64,000 nt of DNA from Glycomyces paridis (GCF_004912155.1 NZ_STGX01000002.1:248968-312967), one strand, 5' to 3'; positions 1 through 9,087 are shown, numbered from the stretch's first letter. Numbers and translations: made by a program. The notes: a model not told the origin generated them from the sequence alone.

Positions 1-1
1 G

Positions 2-595
2 CCGCTGGGCTGGGCGATCGGCCACACCGGACGGGGCCGGGACGCGGCCGTCGCGGTCGCCGGGGCCGCCCGCGCCCTGCCGTCCTTCGGGCTCCTGGTG
101 CTGCTGGTCCTGGTCTTCGGCGTGCTCCACAAGCCCGAGGCCGCGGTGGTCACGTTCGTGATCCTGGCGATCCCCTCGCTCCTGGCCGGGGCGTACGCCG
201 GGTTCGAGGCGATCGACCGGCGCGTCGTCGACGCCGCGCGGGCGATGGGCATGACCGAGTGGCAGATCCTGTGGCGCGTCGAAGTCCCGCTGGGGCTGCC
301 GCTGCTGGTCGGCGGGCTGCGCTCGTCGGTGCTCCAGGTCGTCGCCACGGTCACGATCGCCGCCTATGTCAACCTCGGCGGGCTCGGCCTGCCGATCATC
401 ACCGGTCTGAGCCTGCGACGCTACGAGGCCGTGCTCGGCGGCGCGATCCTGGTGGCCGTGCTCGCGCTCGTGCTGGACGCGCTGCTCGCGCTCGCGCAGC
501 GGGCCGTGGAGCAGCGCGGCGTCCGGGCCGGGCGCGGCGAGATCGTCACCGCGCGCCCCGAGACCGACTCCGCTACCGCAACGCACCCAGGATGA
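2..595 (+). CDS. Osmoprotectant (glycine betaine/choline) ABC transporter permease, 5' truncated
   Basis: Inner-membrane permease subunit of an OpuB/OpuC/ProW-type importer. The frame is open from the window edge, so the N-terminus is missing; at least 197 residues remain. Hydrophobic segments are visible around LLVLLVLVFGV, FVILAIPSLLAG and GAILVAVLALVLDALLAL. Between them is the permease EAA loop (DAARAMGMTEWQILWRVEVP), the site that contacts the ATPase. The C-terminus is a short Arg/Glu-rich cytoplasmic tail. The binding-protein gene begins 11 bp downstream, so the two are cotranscribed; the ATPase gene should lie upstream of the window. The substrate is inferred from the family and from the partner lipoprotein, not from residues seen here. 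Confidence 0.85.
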   Translation, partial: PLGWAIGHTGRGRDAAVAVAGAARALPSFGLLVLLVLVFGVLHKPEAAVVTFVILAIPSLLAGAYAGFEAIDRRVVDAARAMGMTEWQILWRVEVPLGLPLLVGGLRSSVLQVVATVTIAAYVNLGGLGLPIITGLSLRRYEAVLGGAILVAVLALVLDALLALAQRAVEQRGVRAGRGEIVTARPETDSATATHPG

Positions 596-606
596 GAGGA
601 AGAACC

Positions 607-1521
607 ATGTTCACAGCCCGAGGCACGCGAGCGGGGATCGCCGCCGCGGCGGTGCTCGGCTCCGCGATCGCGATGACCGGATGCTCTTCCGACGACCCGC
701 TCGGCGAGCAGAACACCTCCGACGCCGCAGAGAGCGGCACCGTCGTCGTCGGCTCCCAGGCCTACTACTCCAACGAGATCGTCGCCGAAATCTACGCGCA
801 GGCCCTCGAAGGCGCGGGCGTGGAGGTCGAGCGGCGCTTCAGCATCGGCCAGCGCGACGCCTACATGCCCGAGGTCGAGAGCGGCGCCATCACCCTGTTC
901 CCCGAGTACACCGGGAACCTGCTCCAGTTCTTCGACCCCGAGACCGAGGCGCGCTCCCCCGAGGACGTGTACGCGGCGCTCCAGGAGGCCCTGCCCGAGG
1001 GGCTCACGGTGCTCGACCAGGCGGCCGCGAGCGACCAGGACTCCTACACCGTCACCAGGGAGTTCGCCGAGTCCGAGGGGCTCGTCTCGATCGCGGACCT
1101 CGCGGGCGCCTCGACGGCGCTGACGCTGGGCGGCCCGCCCGAGCTCGCCGAGCGCCCGTACGGGCCGACGGGTCTGGAGGAGGTCTACGGCGTGGAGGTC
1201 GAGTTCTCGGCGACCGGCGACACCACGGTGGAGGACCTGGTGGCCGGGACGGTGAACGTGGCGAACGTGTTCACCGCGGACCCGCGCATCCAGACCGACG
1301 ACCTCGTGGTGCTGGAGGACCCGGAGGCGCTGTTCCTGGCGTCCAACGTGGTGCCGCTGGTGAGCGAGTCGGTGGCGGGCGACATCGCCGAGACGATCAA
1401 CGCGGTGAGCGCGGCGCTCACCCCCGAGGGCCTGGTGGCGCTCAACGTGCAGAGCACGGTCGACCAGGCGTCGACGCCCGACATCGCGAAGCAGTGGCTG
1501 GCGGACAACGGGCTCGCTTAG
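607..1521 (+). CDS. Glycine betaine/choline-type ABC substrate-binding lipoprotein (OpuCC/ProX family)
   Basis: Extracytoplasmic solute receptor of 304 residues that feeds the upstream permease. The ATG at 607 is preceded by AGAGGA. The N-terminus is a lipoprotein signal: a charged start, an Ala-rich hydrophobic core and the lipobox AMTGC, so Cys about residue 22 would be lipidated. The mature part begins with a disordered Ser/Asp/Glu stretch and then shows the OpuC/ProX fold pattern: GTVVVGSQAYYSNEIVAEIY near the start, FPEYTGNLLQFF near residue 100 (the usual YTG segment of quaternary-amine binders), and a C-terminal half ending in VDQASTPDIAKQWLADNG. A strong hairpin follows directly, so this is the last gene of its operon. 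Quaternary amine binding is a family-level inference. Confidence 0.88.
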   Translation: MFTARGTRAGIAAAAVLGSAIAMTGCSSDDPLGEQNTSDAAESGTVVVGSQAYYSNEIVAEIYAQALEGAGVEVERRFSIGQRDAYMPEVESGAITLFPEYTGNLLQFFDPETEARSPEDVYAALQEALPEGLTVLDQAAASDQDSYTVTREFAESEGLVSIADLAGASTALTLGGPPELAERPYGPTGLEEVYGVEVEFSATGDTTVEDLVAGTVNVANVFTADPRIQTDDLVVLEDPEALFLASNVVPLVSESVAGDIAETINAVSAALTPEGLVALNVQSTVDQASTPDIAKQWLADNGLA

Positions 1522-1530
1522 CGCGCATGT

Positions 1531-1560
1531 GAAGAGGCCGGTCCTTCGACCGGCCTCTTC
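1531..1560. terminator. Hairpin terminator between convergent genes
   Basis: Perfect 13-bp stem (1531-1543 with 1548-1560) with a 4-nt CTTC loop, placed 9 bp after the lipoprotein stop and 6 bp before the end of the convergent NADAR gene. It can serve both strands. Confidence 0.8.
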
Positions 1561-1565
1561 GCGTG

Positions 1566-2132
1566 TCAGGCGGCGAGCCGGTCGCGGGCCTCCATGAGGG
1601 CGAAGCCGAGGAGGTTGAGGCCGAGCCAGGTGCGAGGGGCGGCCGCGCCCGGGTCGTCGGCGGCGAGGCCGATGCCCCAGATGCGGTCCTTGGGGCTGGC
1701 CTCGACGAGGACGCGGTCCCGCGTTGCGGCGAGGTAGTCCAGGAGCGGCGGGTGCTGGCCGAACTTGGCGAGGTTGCCGCGCACGACGATCCCGAACCGC
1801 TCGGCCTCCCACACCTCCCCTCGGAAGCCGCTGACGCGGCGCCCGAGCTGCTGCGCCTCGGCGGGGTGCCCGGCGGCGAGGATCTGCTCGGCGATCTCGT
1901 GGTCGCCGAACAGCCAGGCCTTGTGCGCCATCATGTAGTGCTCGGCGGACGCGAACGTCCGCCCCGCCTCCTCGAACTCCGAGGGCCACCACTGGCTCAG
2001 GCTCCCCCGACCGGGACTCCCGTCCCGTTCGGGCTGGTGGCCCCAGAAATGGACGTACTTGAACTCGCGCCCGGCATGACCCAGCGCAATGGCCTCGGCG
2101 ACGGTACGGGGCAAGGTTTCGGCTTCGGACAT
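1566..2132 (-). CDS. NADAR family protein (YbiA/RibX-like)
   Basis: Predicted cytoplasmic protein of 188 residues. The family (NADAR, named for NAD and ADP-ribose links) includes YbiA-type N-glycosidases acting on riboflavin intermediates and enzymes acting on ADP-ribosylated targets. Typical motifs are visible: FKYVHFWGH near the start, LSQWWPSEFEEAGRTFASAEHYMMAHKA, FGIVVRGNLAKFGQHPPL in the middle and DRIWGIGL near the end. I chose the ATG at 2132 because AAGG lies seven bases upstream; a GTG at 2150 would add only a Gly-rich hexapeptide. It is a single gene between two terminator-like hairpins. The true substrate cannot be told from sequence. Confidence 0.8.
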   Translation of the reverse strand: MSEAETLPRTVAEAIALGHAGREFKYVHFWGHQPERDGSPGRGSLSQWWPSEFEEAGRTFASAEHYMMAHKAWLFGDHEIAEQILAAGHPAEAQQLGRRVSGFRGEVWEAERFGIVVRGNLAKFGQHPPLLDYLAATRDRVLVEASPKDRIWGIGLAADDPGAAAPRTWLGLNLLGFALMEARDRLAA

Positions 2133-2168
2133 CCCCCCACCTTCCCACACCTGTCCGAACCCGGCAAC

Positions 2169-2225
2169 GCGAAACGGGAGTCATGGGACCGGGCCGTCGG
2201 CCCGGTCCCATGACTCCCGTTTCGC
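2169..2225. terminator. Perfect 27-bp inverted repeat, likely terminator of the LamG gene
   Basis: Arms 2169-2195 and 2199-2225 are exact reverse complements with a 3-nt loop (GTC). It lies 21 bp beyond the stop of the minus-strand LamG gene and upstream of the NADAR start. No T-run follows. The arm length and perfection exceed other hairpins in the window. Confidence 0.6.
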
Positions 2226-2246
2226 TCCGACCGAGGTTGTCGGATG

Positions 2247-4001
2247 TCAGATGCCCGGGTCCTCCGCGTACGCCATCGCCGCAGCCACGACCACGTAATC
2301 GCTGATGGCACCGGTGTACACGCGGAGTTCGTCGATGCCGCCCGCGAAGTACGAGCTGCCTCCGCCGGTCCGGCTCCTTCCGATTTCCAGCCCTCCGGCG
2401 GCGGTCCACGGCTCGATCCCCTCGCTCACCGCTCCCGCGCTGGCGTTGCCTCCGACGTAGAGGTTCCACTGCCCCAGGGAGCCGTCGAAGACCACGGCGA
2501 TGCCCTGCGGTTGGAACGTCACCGGAGTCACGCGGCTCGTGAGTTCGACGGTTGCGGCCTCGGGGTCGTCAGCGGTCGCGAGGACGAGCTTCCAGGCGTA
2601 GTCCGTGGCGTCGTACCGGACCTCTGCGAGCGGACGGTGCTCGCCCGGGATCGAGAAGACGGTCATGTCCTCATCGAGGTGGTCGCCTTCGAGCTGGACG
2701 ACGGCGGTGACGCTGAATGATCCCGAGGTGTCGACCAGCGGCGCGTCGAGGGTCGCGTAGTCTCCGTCGCCGTCCAAGAGGAGGTTGCCGGTGCCTGCGA
2801 TCGGGAAGGGGTCGAAGAACGGGTCGCCTTCGACGAGGATCGAGGCGTCACCGTGCAGTACCGCCGATTCACCGCCCAGGTATTCAGGGCTGAGTCCGTC
2901 CGGCGCGGTGTTGAACTGCCAGTAGCCTTCGCGGGTGAAGAGCGGGTGGGTGACGAGGTCTTCGACCTCTCCGGTTGCGACGAACCGGTCGAAGACCTGG
3001 ATTTCGGCGAGGTCGCCGGACCAGTTGAGGCCCCATTCGTCGTCTGCGAGGGCGCGGCCGATCTGTACGTCGCCGCTCGCGTTCCAGGTCGTCTCCCGGA
3101 CCGCGGTGTCGACGGCCACGCCGTTGACGTACAAGGCGATGGACTGATCGACCTGGTTGTACACACCGGTGAGTTGGACCCACTCGTCGGCGGTGCCGGG
3201 CCAGACCGATCCGCCCGAGACCTGCCAGGAGCCGGTGGGGTCGCGCTTGGCGTCAGGGGTCGCGAACGTCCACTCCCCCGAGGTGGCCGAGAGCGAGTGG
3301 TAGCCGAGGACGAATCCGGATTCTTCGGCGCTCTTGAGGCTGACCGCGGCCTGGTCTCGGGCGAGGTCGTCCACGCGCACCCAGGCGGAGACCGCGAAGC
3401 CCTCGTCGGTGCGCAGGAGGTCCTTGTCGGCGGTGTTGACGAAGGCGCGAGAGGTGCCGTCGAAGGAGGCGGCGGTGGCGTCGCCCGGTCCTTCGGCGCC
3501 GAGCTGGACGCCGTTGCCGACCTTGCCGGGGTTCAGTCCGTTGGCGTCGAGCACTTGGGCCGATCCGGTGGGCTCGGCGAGCGCCCAAGCGCCGACGGGA
3601 GCCTTGGCCGAAACTAGGAACGTGTAGTAGGTGTCCACCGCGCCGCCCGTCGTGCTGACAGCCCGCACGTTCAGAACCTGGCGTCCGGAGATCGTCGGCA
3701 TGTAGGCGAGTTCGACCGGTTCGCTCGGAGGGTCGAGCACGATCTTCTCCGGGCCCTTGTCGTCCCGGCTGAAGTCGACGATGTAGTAGGCGATGTCCGG
3801 ATCTGCGGCGGTGATCGTGATGGTGCCGATCTCGCCGACCATCGGGCTGGTGATGAAATCGTCGCTCGGGAAGTCGTCGCTGGTGATGACGGGCGCCGAG
3901 GGGGCCGCAGCCGCCGGGGTGGCGAGGCCCGCGGCGGCGACTACGCCGGCCAGCGCGGCGAGGAGGAGCCCGCGGAGCGCTCGCTTGGGGATTATGGACA
4001 T
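2247..4001 (-). CDS. Secreted LamG/concanavalin A-like domain protein
   Basis: 584-residue exported protein. The N-terminus (KRALRGLLLAALAGVVAAAG, then TPAAAAP) is a Sec signal with an Ala-X-Ala cleavage region near residue 32. After an Ig-like or cadherin-like first part (VITSDDFPSDDFITSPMVGE, TITITAADPDIAYYIVDFS) come two LamG-type beta-sandwich domains, one around FAVSAWVRVDD with LYVNGV and one around SFSVTAVVQLEGD with LYVGG. Such domains bind or process extracellular glycans or proteins; no catalytic motif is seen. The ATG at 4001 follows GGAG at a spacing of ten; an upstream start at 4058 has no RBS and would lie inside the operator. A perfect palindrome 42 bp upstream suggests repressor control. 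Monocistronic. Confidence 0.8.
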   Translation of the reverse strand: MSIIPKRALRGLLLAALAGVVAAAGLATPAAAAPSAPVITSDDFPSDDFITSPMVGEIGTITITAADPDIAYYIVDFSRDDKGPEKIVLDPPSEPVELAYMPTISGRQVLNVRAVSTTGGAVDTYYTFLVSAKAPVGAWALAEPTGSAQVLDANGLNPGKVGNGVQLGAEGPGDATAASFDGTSRAFVNTADKDLLRTDEGFAVSAWVRVDDLARDQAAVSLKSAEESGFVLGYHSLSATSGEWTFATPDAKRDPTGSWQVSGGSVWPGTADEWVQLTGVYNQVDQSIALYVNGVAVDTAVRETTWNASGDVQIGRALADDEWGLNWSGDLAEIQVFDRFVATGEVEDLVTHPLFTREGYWQFNTAPDGLSPEYLGGESAVLHGDASILVEGDPFFDPFPIAGTGNLLLDGDGDYATLDAPLVDTSGSFSVTAVVQLEGDHLDEDMTVFSIPGEHRPLAEVRYDATDYAWKLVLATADDPEAATVELTSRVTPVTFQPQGIAVVFDGSLGQWNLYVGGNASAGAVSEGIEPWTAAGGLEIGRSRTGGGSSYFAGGIDELRVYTGAISDYVVVAAAMAYAEDPGI

Positions 4002-4042
4002 GTGTGTGTTTCTCCAGTTCAGGTCCGAAGGAGGACCGCTTA

Positions 4043-4060
4043 AGTTGAACACGTTCAACT
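4043..4060 (-). promoter_or_regulatory. Operator-like palindrome upstream of the LamG gene
   Basis: AGTTGAAC-AC-GTTCAACT: two perfect 8-bp arms around a 2-bp centre, 42 bp upstream of the LamG start. Size and symmetry resemble sites of LacI- or TetR-type repressors, often used for polysaccharide-induced secreted proteins. The regulator is not in the window. Confidence 0.5.
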
Positions 4061-4180
4061 AATTGGAGTGATCGTACTCCACTTTGGGAGAGCGTAGCGA
4101 TCCCACCCGTCGCATGGGGAACTTGCCGGGCGGCTAGTCGGGAGGTTAGGGTCGGGGCACCGCGAAGGGAAAGGGTGATC

Positions 4181-5854
4181 ATGGGCGATCCTCGGTTGGC
4201 AGCGTTGGCGCAGCGGCACTTCGAGCTGCATTTGGAAGACAGTCCGGTGTCGGCGACGTTCTACGGGATTGCGGGGTACGACCATCTGCTACCCGATCCG
4301 AGCCGGGAGGGCGACGCCGTGCGGCTCGCGCACCTGGCGGAGGTGCGGGAGGGGCTCGCGGGGATCGACGCGGGGGCGCTCGAAGGGCAGGACCGGATCA
4401 CGCACTCGATGCTCGGGAGACTCGTGGCCGACCAGGCCGGGACGGTGGAGGCGGCGCTCGGGGAGGTCGGGCTGAGCAACACGATCAGCGGGCCGGTGTC
4501 GTCGATGCTGTCGTCGCTGCCGAGGGCGACGCTCGATTCGGAGCGGCGCAGCGGGGACTACCTGGTGCGGCTGGGGGCGCTCGGGGGCTACTTCGACGCG
4601 GTGCTGGAGCGGTACCGGCAGGCCGGTGCCGAAGGGCGGCACCAGACCAGGCACGGGGCGCTCAGCGTGGCCGAGCAGATCCGCGACTACCTCGCGACGC
4701 CGATCGACGGTGATGTCCTGGCCGCGCCCGATCCGTCCGGAGTGGACATCGAGGCGTGGAGGGCCGAGGCGAGGGCGATCGTCGCCGAGCGGGTGCGACC
4801 GGCGCTCGCGCGGTGGCTCACCGCGATCGAGGAGGAGCTGGCCCCGGCGGGGCGCGGCGATGAGCAGGTGGGCGTGTGCCATGTGCCCGGCGGCGTCGAA
4901 GGGTACGCGGCGGCTTCGCGCCAGTTCACGACCACCGATCTCGATCCCGAAGCGGTGCACCGGATCGGGCTCGAAGAGGTCGAGCGGCTGCGCGGGGAGT
5001 TCTCGCGGTTCGGGGAGCGGGCGCTGGGCACCGCGGACGCGGCCGAGGTGATCGCGCGGCTCCGCGGGGACCTGTCGCTGCGGTATGCGACGGCCGAGGA
5101 GATCCTCGCCGACGTCACCGAGGCGCTCGGGCGGGCCGAGGCGGCGCTGCCGAAGGCGTTCCTGGACTACGACATCGCGCCGTGCGCGATCCGGGCGGTC
5201 CCCGAGGCCGCCGAGAAGGGCGCGACCCTCGCGTACTACACCGCGCCCGCCTCGGACGGGTCGCGGCCGGGCACGCACTGGGTGAACACCTATGAGCCGC
5301 ACACGAGGGCGCGGTACGAGTACGAGGCGCTGGCGTTCCACGAGAGCGTGCCGGGCCACCACCTCCAGTTCGCGCTCGGGCAGACGCTCGAGGACCTGCC
5401 GCGGTTCCGGCAGTTCGGGTACGTCACGGCGTTCGGCGAGGGCTGGGGCCTTTACACCGAGCGGCTGTGCGACGAGATCGGGCTCTACAGCGGCGATCTC
5501 GCGCGGCTCGGCATGGTCTCGTTCGACGCGTGGCGGGCGTGCCGACTCGTGGTCGACACCGGGATGCACGCCTTCGGGTGGTCGCGGGAGCAGGCGGTCG
5601 CGTTCATGCGCGAGCACACCGCGCTCTCGGAGGTCAACATCGCCAACGAGGTCGACCGGTACATCGCGTGGCCGGGCCAGGCGCTCGCGTACATGATCGG
5701 GCGCCGCCACATCACCGGGCTGCGCGAGAGGGCCGAGCGGGAGCTGGGCGAGGCGTTCGACCTGCGGCACTTCCACGACCGCGTCCTGTCGAGCGGGTCG
5801 ATCCCGCTGGCGACGATGACCGAGGTCGTGGAGGCCTGGATCGCCGAGGCGTAA
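4181..5854 (+). CDS. DUF885 family protein, peptidase-like
   Basis: 557-residue soluble protein with no signal peptide or membrane segment. The family signature is in the C-terminal half: YEALAFHESVPGHHLQFA near residue 390, an HExxxGHH pattern that looks like a zinc-binding HExxH relative, then FGEGWGLYTERLCDEIG, with a glutamate about 40 residues on, and a C-terminal PGQALAYMIGRRHI segment. DUF885 proteins are widespread in actinobacteria and their substrate is generally unknown; metallopeptidase activity is a family-based inference. The ATG at 4181 has AAAGGG six bases upstream and is preferred to a GTG at 4175. Stands alone, followed by a strong hairpin. Confidence 0.85.
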   Translation: MGDPRLAALAQRHFELHLEDSPVSATFYGIAGYDHLLPDPSREGDAVRLAHLAEVREGLAGIDAGALEGQDRITHSMLGRLVADQAGTVEAALGEVGLSNTISGPVSSMLSSLPRATLDSERRSGDYLVRLGALGGYFDAVLERYRQAGAEGRHQTRHGALSVAEQIRDYLATPIDGDVLAAPDPSGVDIEAWRAEARAIVAERVRPALARWLTAIEEELAPAGRGDEQVGVCHVPGGVEGYAAASRQFTTTDLDPEAVHRIGLEEVERLRGEFSRFGERALGTADAAEVIARLRGDLSLRYATAEEILADVTEALGRAEAALPKAFLDYDIAPCAIRAVPEAAEKGATLAYYTAPASDGSRPGTHWVNTYEPHTRARYEYEALAFHESVPGHHLQFALGQTLEDLPRFRQFGYVTAFGEGWGLYTERLCDEIGLYSGDLARLGMVSFDAWRACRLVVDTGMHAFGWSREQAVAFMREHTALSEVNIANEVDRYIAWPGQALAYMIGRRHITGLRERAERELGEAFDLRHFHDRVLSSGSIPLATMTEVVEAWIAEA

Positions 5855-5874
5855 CCCGAACGGGGGAACGGCGA

Positions 5875-5909
5875 CGACCGGCGGCGGGCGAGGTGCCCGC
5901 CGCCGGTCG
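5875..5909 (+). terminator. Rho-independent-like terminator after the DUF885 gene
   Basis: Perfect 15-bp stem (5875-5889 with 5895-5909), 5-nt loop GAGGT, followed by CTTT. It sits 20 bp after the stop codon. Confidence 0.75.
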
Positions 5910-6227
5910 CTTTGCGCCGCAGGGCGACCGGCGGGTTCGTGAGGGGTGCCCCACCGGGTGTTGTCGGATTGGTGACAGACAGTGCCGCCGCGGCTGCGGC
6001 ACGATGGGGACGCGGCGGTGGCTCCCCCCGGGCGCCGCCGCAACCTACTTCCCGTGCCGTGGGCCGGGACCGGCGATCCGCGGCCCCCGCGCACCGGAGA
6101 CCCTGCGGCCCGAGGCCGCGCGGCCCGGCAGCGTCCGCGTCGGGCGTCGACATTCCGTGGCAAACGCCGATCCAGGGGCGTGACCGCAAGAAGCCGTGGA
6201 GAACATCACCATTTGGGACGAGACCTA
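5910..6227. other. Intergenic stretch with no gene seen
   Basis: About 320 bp of GC-rich DNA between the DUF885 terminator and the des promoter. I find no convincing ORF with an RBS, no tRNA-like fold and no repeat. Confidence 0.5.
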
Positions 6228-6261
6228 TTGCCGACCCTTAACTTAGGTTAGGCTAACCTAC
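6228..6261 (+). promoter_or_regulatory. Iron box (IdeR/DmdR operator) and promoter of the des operon
   Basis: TTAGGTTAGGCTAACCTAC at 6243-6261 contains a perfect palindrome (8-bp arms TAGGTTAG/CTAACCTA about a central G) and matches the known actinobacterial iron-box consensus at all but the last base. It overlaps a possible -10 (TAGGCT, 6249-6254), with TTGCCG at 6228-6233 as a weak -35. Repression by an iron-loaded DtxR-family regulator is the established model for desferrioxamine operons. Confidence 0.92.
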
Positions 6262-6304
6262 ACGTTCTCCGGCCTTCACGACCGCCCCCGCGAAAGGACC
6301 CTCC

Positions 6305-7807
6305 GTGCTGACTAGCGCCGACCCTCGTCCGATCTCCGCGCCGCACAACCGCTCCGACCCCCCGGCCCTCCTCGGCCGCGACACGGCGGCGGCCTACCGC
6401 GGCCTCATCGCCGACGTCGCCGGGCGCCTCGCCGAGCGGTTCGCCGCCGTCGAGCGGCCCTGGACCGGCGCCGCCCCCGCGGACCTGGGACCGGCCGTCG
6501 CCGCCGTGGACCTCGACCGGCCCCTGGCGTCCTTCGAGGACGCCTTCGAGGAGATCGGCGAGCTGTACCTCAAGGACGCCGTCTGGTTCCACCACCCGCG
6601 CTACCTCGCGCACCTCAACTGCCCCGTCGCACTCCCCGCCGTCGCGGCCGAGACCGTCCTGGCGGCCGTCAACACCTCCGTCGACACCTGGGACCAGAGC
6701 GCCGGCGGCACCCTGATCGAACGGCGCCTCATCGACTGGACCGCCGAGCGCATCGGCTTCGGGCCCGGCGCCGACGGCGTGTTCACCTCCGGTGGGACGC
6801 AGTCGAACCTGCACGCCCTGCTCCTGGCGAGGGACGAGGCGGTCGCGAACGTGCTGCGCGCCCACCGCGACGAGGACGGCGCCCCGCCGCGGCCCGTCGA
6901 GGTCCTCGCGAGGCTGCGCATCCTCGCCTCCCCGCACAGCCACTTCTCGGTCGTCAAGGCCGCCAGGCTCCTCGGCCTCGGCGAAGACGCCGTCGTCACC
7001 GTGCCCGCCGACGACTGGTCGCGCATGAACCCCGCCGCGCTCGACGCCGCAATCGAGACCTGCCGCGAACGCGGCCTCGTCCCCGCCGCCGTCGTCGCCA
7101 CGGCCGGCACCACCGACTTCGGCTCCATCGACCCGCTCGACCCCATCGCCGAGGTCTGCGCCGCGCACCGCGCCTGGCTCCACGTCGACGCCGCCTACGG
7201 CTGCGGCCTCCTCGTCTCGCCGCGCCGCCGCGCGCTCCTCAAGGGCGTCGAGTTCGCCGACTCGGTCACCGTCGACTACCACAAGTCGTTCTTCCAGCCC
7301 GTCAGCTCCTCCGCGCTCGTCGTGCGCGACCGCGCCTCGCTGCGCCACGTCACCCACCACGCCGACTACCTCAACCCCGCCGAGGCCGTGCTCCCCAACC
7401 AGGTCGACAAGAGCCTCCAGACCACTCGCCGCTTCGACGCGCTGAAGCTGTGGATGACGCTGCGCACCTTGGGACCCGACGCGATCGGCGACATGTTCGA
7501 CCGCGTCTGCGACCTCGCCGGGAGCACCTGGGACTGGATCGCGGCCGACCCGCGCTTCACCGTCGCCGCCCCGCCGTCCCAGCTGTCGACCGTGCTGTTC
7601 CGCCTCGCGGGCGCCGACGACGAGACGCACCGCCGTGCCCGGGAGGCGCTCGCCGCCTCCGGGGAGGGCATGGTCGCGGCGACCAGAGTGGAGGGACGCA
7701 TCGCCCTCAAGCTCACGCTCCTCAACCCCGAGACCGGCCTCGCCGACGTCGTGCCCGTGCTCGAAGCGCTGGCCCGCCACGGCAAGAGCGCGCAGGAGGC
7801 GGCGTGA
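6305..7807 (+). CDS. desA: Lysine decarboxylase of desferrioxamine biosynthesis (DesA)
   Basis: PLP-dependent group II decarboxylase, 500 residues, that makes cadaverine from lysine, the first step to desferrioxamine siderophores. Conserved parts: TSGGTQSNLHALLLAR near residue 162 for cofactor phosphate contact, the aspartate in HVDAAYG near 293, and the Schiff-base lysine in VDYHKSFFQP (about K327). The GTG start at 6305 has GAAAGGA seven bases upstream; it lies 43 bp past the iron box. First gene of desABCD, overlapping the next by 4 bp (GTGA). Substrate assignment to lysine rests on the complete des gene order. Confidence 0.93.
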   Translation: MLTSADPRPISAPHNRSDPPALLGRDTAAAYRGLIADVAGRLAERFAAVERPWTGAAPADLGPAVAAVDLDRPLASFEDAFEEIGELYLKDAVWFHHPRYLAHLNCPVALPAVAAETVLAAVNTSVDTWDQSAGGTLIERRLIDWTAERIGFGPGADGVFTSGGTQSNLHALLLARDEAVANVLRAHRDEDGAPPRPVEVLARLRILASPHSHFSVVKAARLLGLGEDAVVTVPADDWSRMNPAALDAAIETCRERGLVPAAVVATAGTTDFGSIDPLDPIAEVCAAHRAWLHVDAAYGCGLLVSPRRRALLKGVEFADSVTVDYHKSFFQPVSSSALVVRDRASLRHVTHHADYLNPAEAVLPNQVDKSLQTTRRFDALKLWMTLRTLGPDAIGDMFDRVCDLAGSTWDWIAADPRFTVAAPPSQLSTVLFRLAGADDETHRRAREALAASGEGMVAATRVEGRIALKLTLLNPETGLADVVPVLEALARHGKSAQEAA

Positions 7808-9087
7808 GCGGCGCGGTGCGCGACTTCGTCGGCATCGGCCTGGGGCCGTTCAACCTCGGCCTCGCGGCCCTGACCGAGCCCGTGGCCGACCTCGACGGGA
7901 TCTTCCTGGAGCGCAAGGCGAACGTCGACTGGCACCCGGGGATGCTCATCGAGGGCACCACCATGCAGGTGCCGTTCATGGCCGACCTGGTGACCCTCGC
8001 CGACCCGACCTCGCCCTTCTCGTTCCTCAACTACCTCAAGGACCGGGGGCGGATCTACCCGTTCTACATCCGCGAGTCGTTCTACCAGCTGCGCGCCGAA
8101 TTTCAGGACTACCTGCGGTGGGCCGCCGGGCGACTGGGAAACCTCCACTTCGAACGCGAGGTGACGGCGGTCGAATGGGAGGACGGCGCGTACGCGATCC
8201 GCTCGGAGGGGCCCGGCGGCCCTCGGGTCGACCGCGCCCGCCGGATCGTACTCGGCACCGGCACCCCGCCGTGGGTGCCGCCCGCGTGCCGCGATCTGGC
8301 CTCCGAGACCGTCTGCCACGCGTCGTCCTATCTCGACAACCGCGAACGGCTCAAGGAGTGCGCCTCGATCACCGTGGTCGGCTCCGGGCAGAGCGCCGCC
8401 GAGATCTACCGGGACCTGCTGGGCGACATCGGCACCGGGTACGAGCTCAACTGGGTGACGCGCTCGCCGCGGTTCTTCCCGCTGGAGTACACCAAGCTCA
8501 CGCTGGAGATGACGAGCCCGGAGTACGTCGACTACTTCCACGCCCTGCCGGGCTCCAAGCGCGACGAACTCGGCGCCGCCCACAAGGGACTGTACAAGGG
8601 CATCAACGCGGAGTTGATCAACGACATCTTCGACGTGCTCTACGAACTCCGGTTCCTGCACGGCGCCGTCCCGACCAGGCTGCTCACCAACTGCACCGTC
8701 GAGAGCGCCGTGGAGAAGGACGGCTCGATCCGGCTCGGGATCAGGCAGCACGAGCAGGACCGGGGCTTCAAGCTGCGCACCGAGGGCCTGGTCCTGGCGA
8801 CCGGCTACAGTTACCGCGTCCCCCCGTTCCTCGAACCCGTGCGCGACCGGCTCCGCTTCGACCCGACCGGCCGCCTCGACGCCCGCCGCGACTACAGCGT
8901 CGACGCCGCAGGCGAGGGCGAGGTCTTCGTCCAGAACGCCGAACTCGCCACCCACGGCTTCACCGCACCCGACCTGGGCATGGCCGCCCACCGCAACTCC
9001 TGGATCATCCGGTCGATGACCGGCCGGGAGGTCTACCCGATCGAGCGCCGCATCGGACTCCAGGAGTTCGGGGCGCCGCCGTCGTGA
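7804..9087 (+). CDS. desB: Cadaverine/lysine N-hydroxylase (DesB)
   Basis: Flavin-dependent N-monooxygenase, 427 residues, that N-hydroxylates cadaverine using FAD, NADPH and oxygen. The FAD-binding GIGLGPFNLGLA motif is near residue 10, followed by WHPGMLIEGTTMQVPFMADL, the substrate-side signature of the IucD/PvdA/SidA group. A second dinucleotide motif, VVGSGQSAAEIY, lies near 193, and the ATGYSYRVPPF box near 333. Starts at a GTG inside the desA stop (4-bp overlap), which implies translational coupling. Confidence 0.93.
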   Translation: MSGAVRDFVGIGLGPFNLGLAALTEPVADLDGIFLERKANVDWHPGMLIEGTTMQVPFMADLVTLADPTSPFSFLNYLKDRGRIYPFYIRESFYQLRAEFQDYLRWAAGRLGNLHFEREVTAVEWEDGAYAIRSEGPGGPRVDRARRIVLGTGTPPWVPPACRDLASETVCHASSYLDNRERLKECASITVVGSGQSAAEIYRDLLGDIGTGYELNWVTRSPRFFPLEYTKLTLEMTSPEYVDYFHALPGSKRDELGAAHKGLYKGINAELINDIFDVLYELRFLHGAVPTRLLTNCTVESAVEKDGSIRLGIRQHEQDRGFKLRTEGLVLATGYSYRVPPFLEPVRDRLRFDPTGRLDARRDYSVDAAGEGEVFVQNAELATHGFTAPDLGMAAHRNSWIIRSMTGREVYPIERRIGLQEFGAPPS

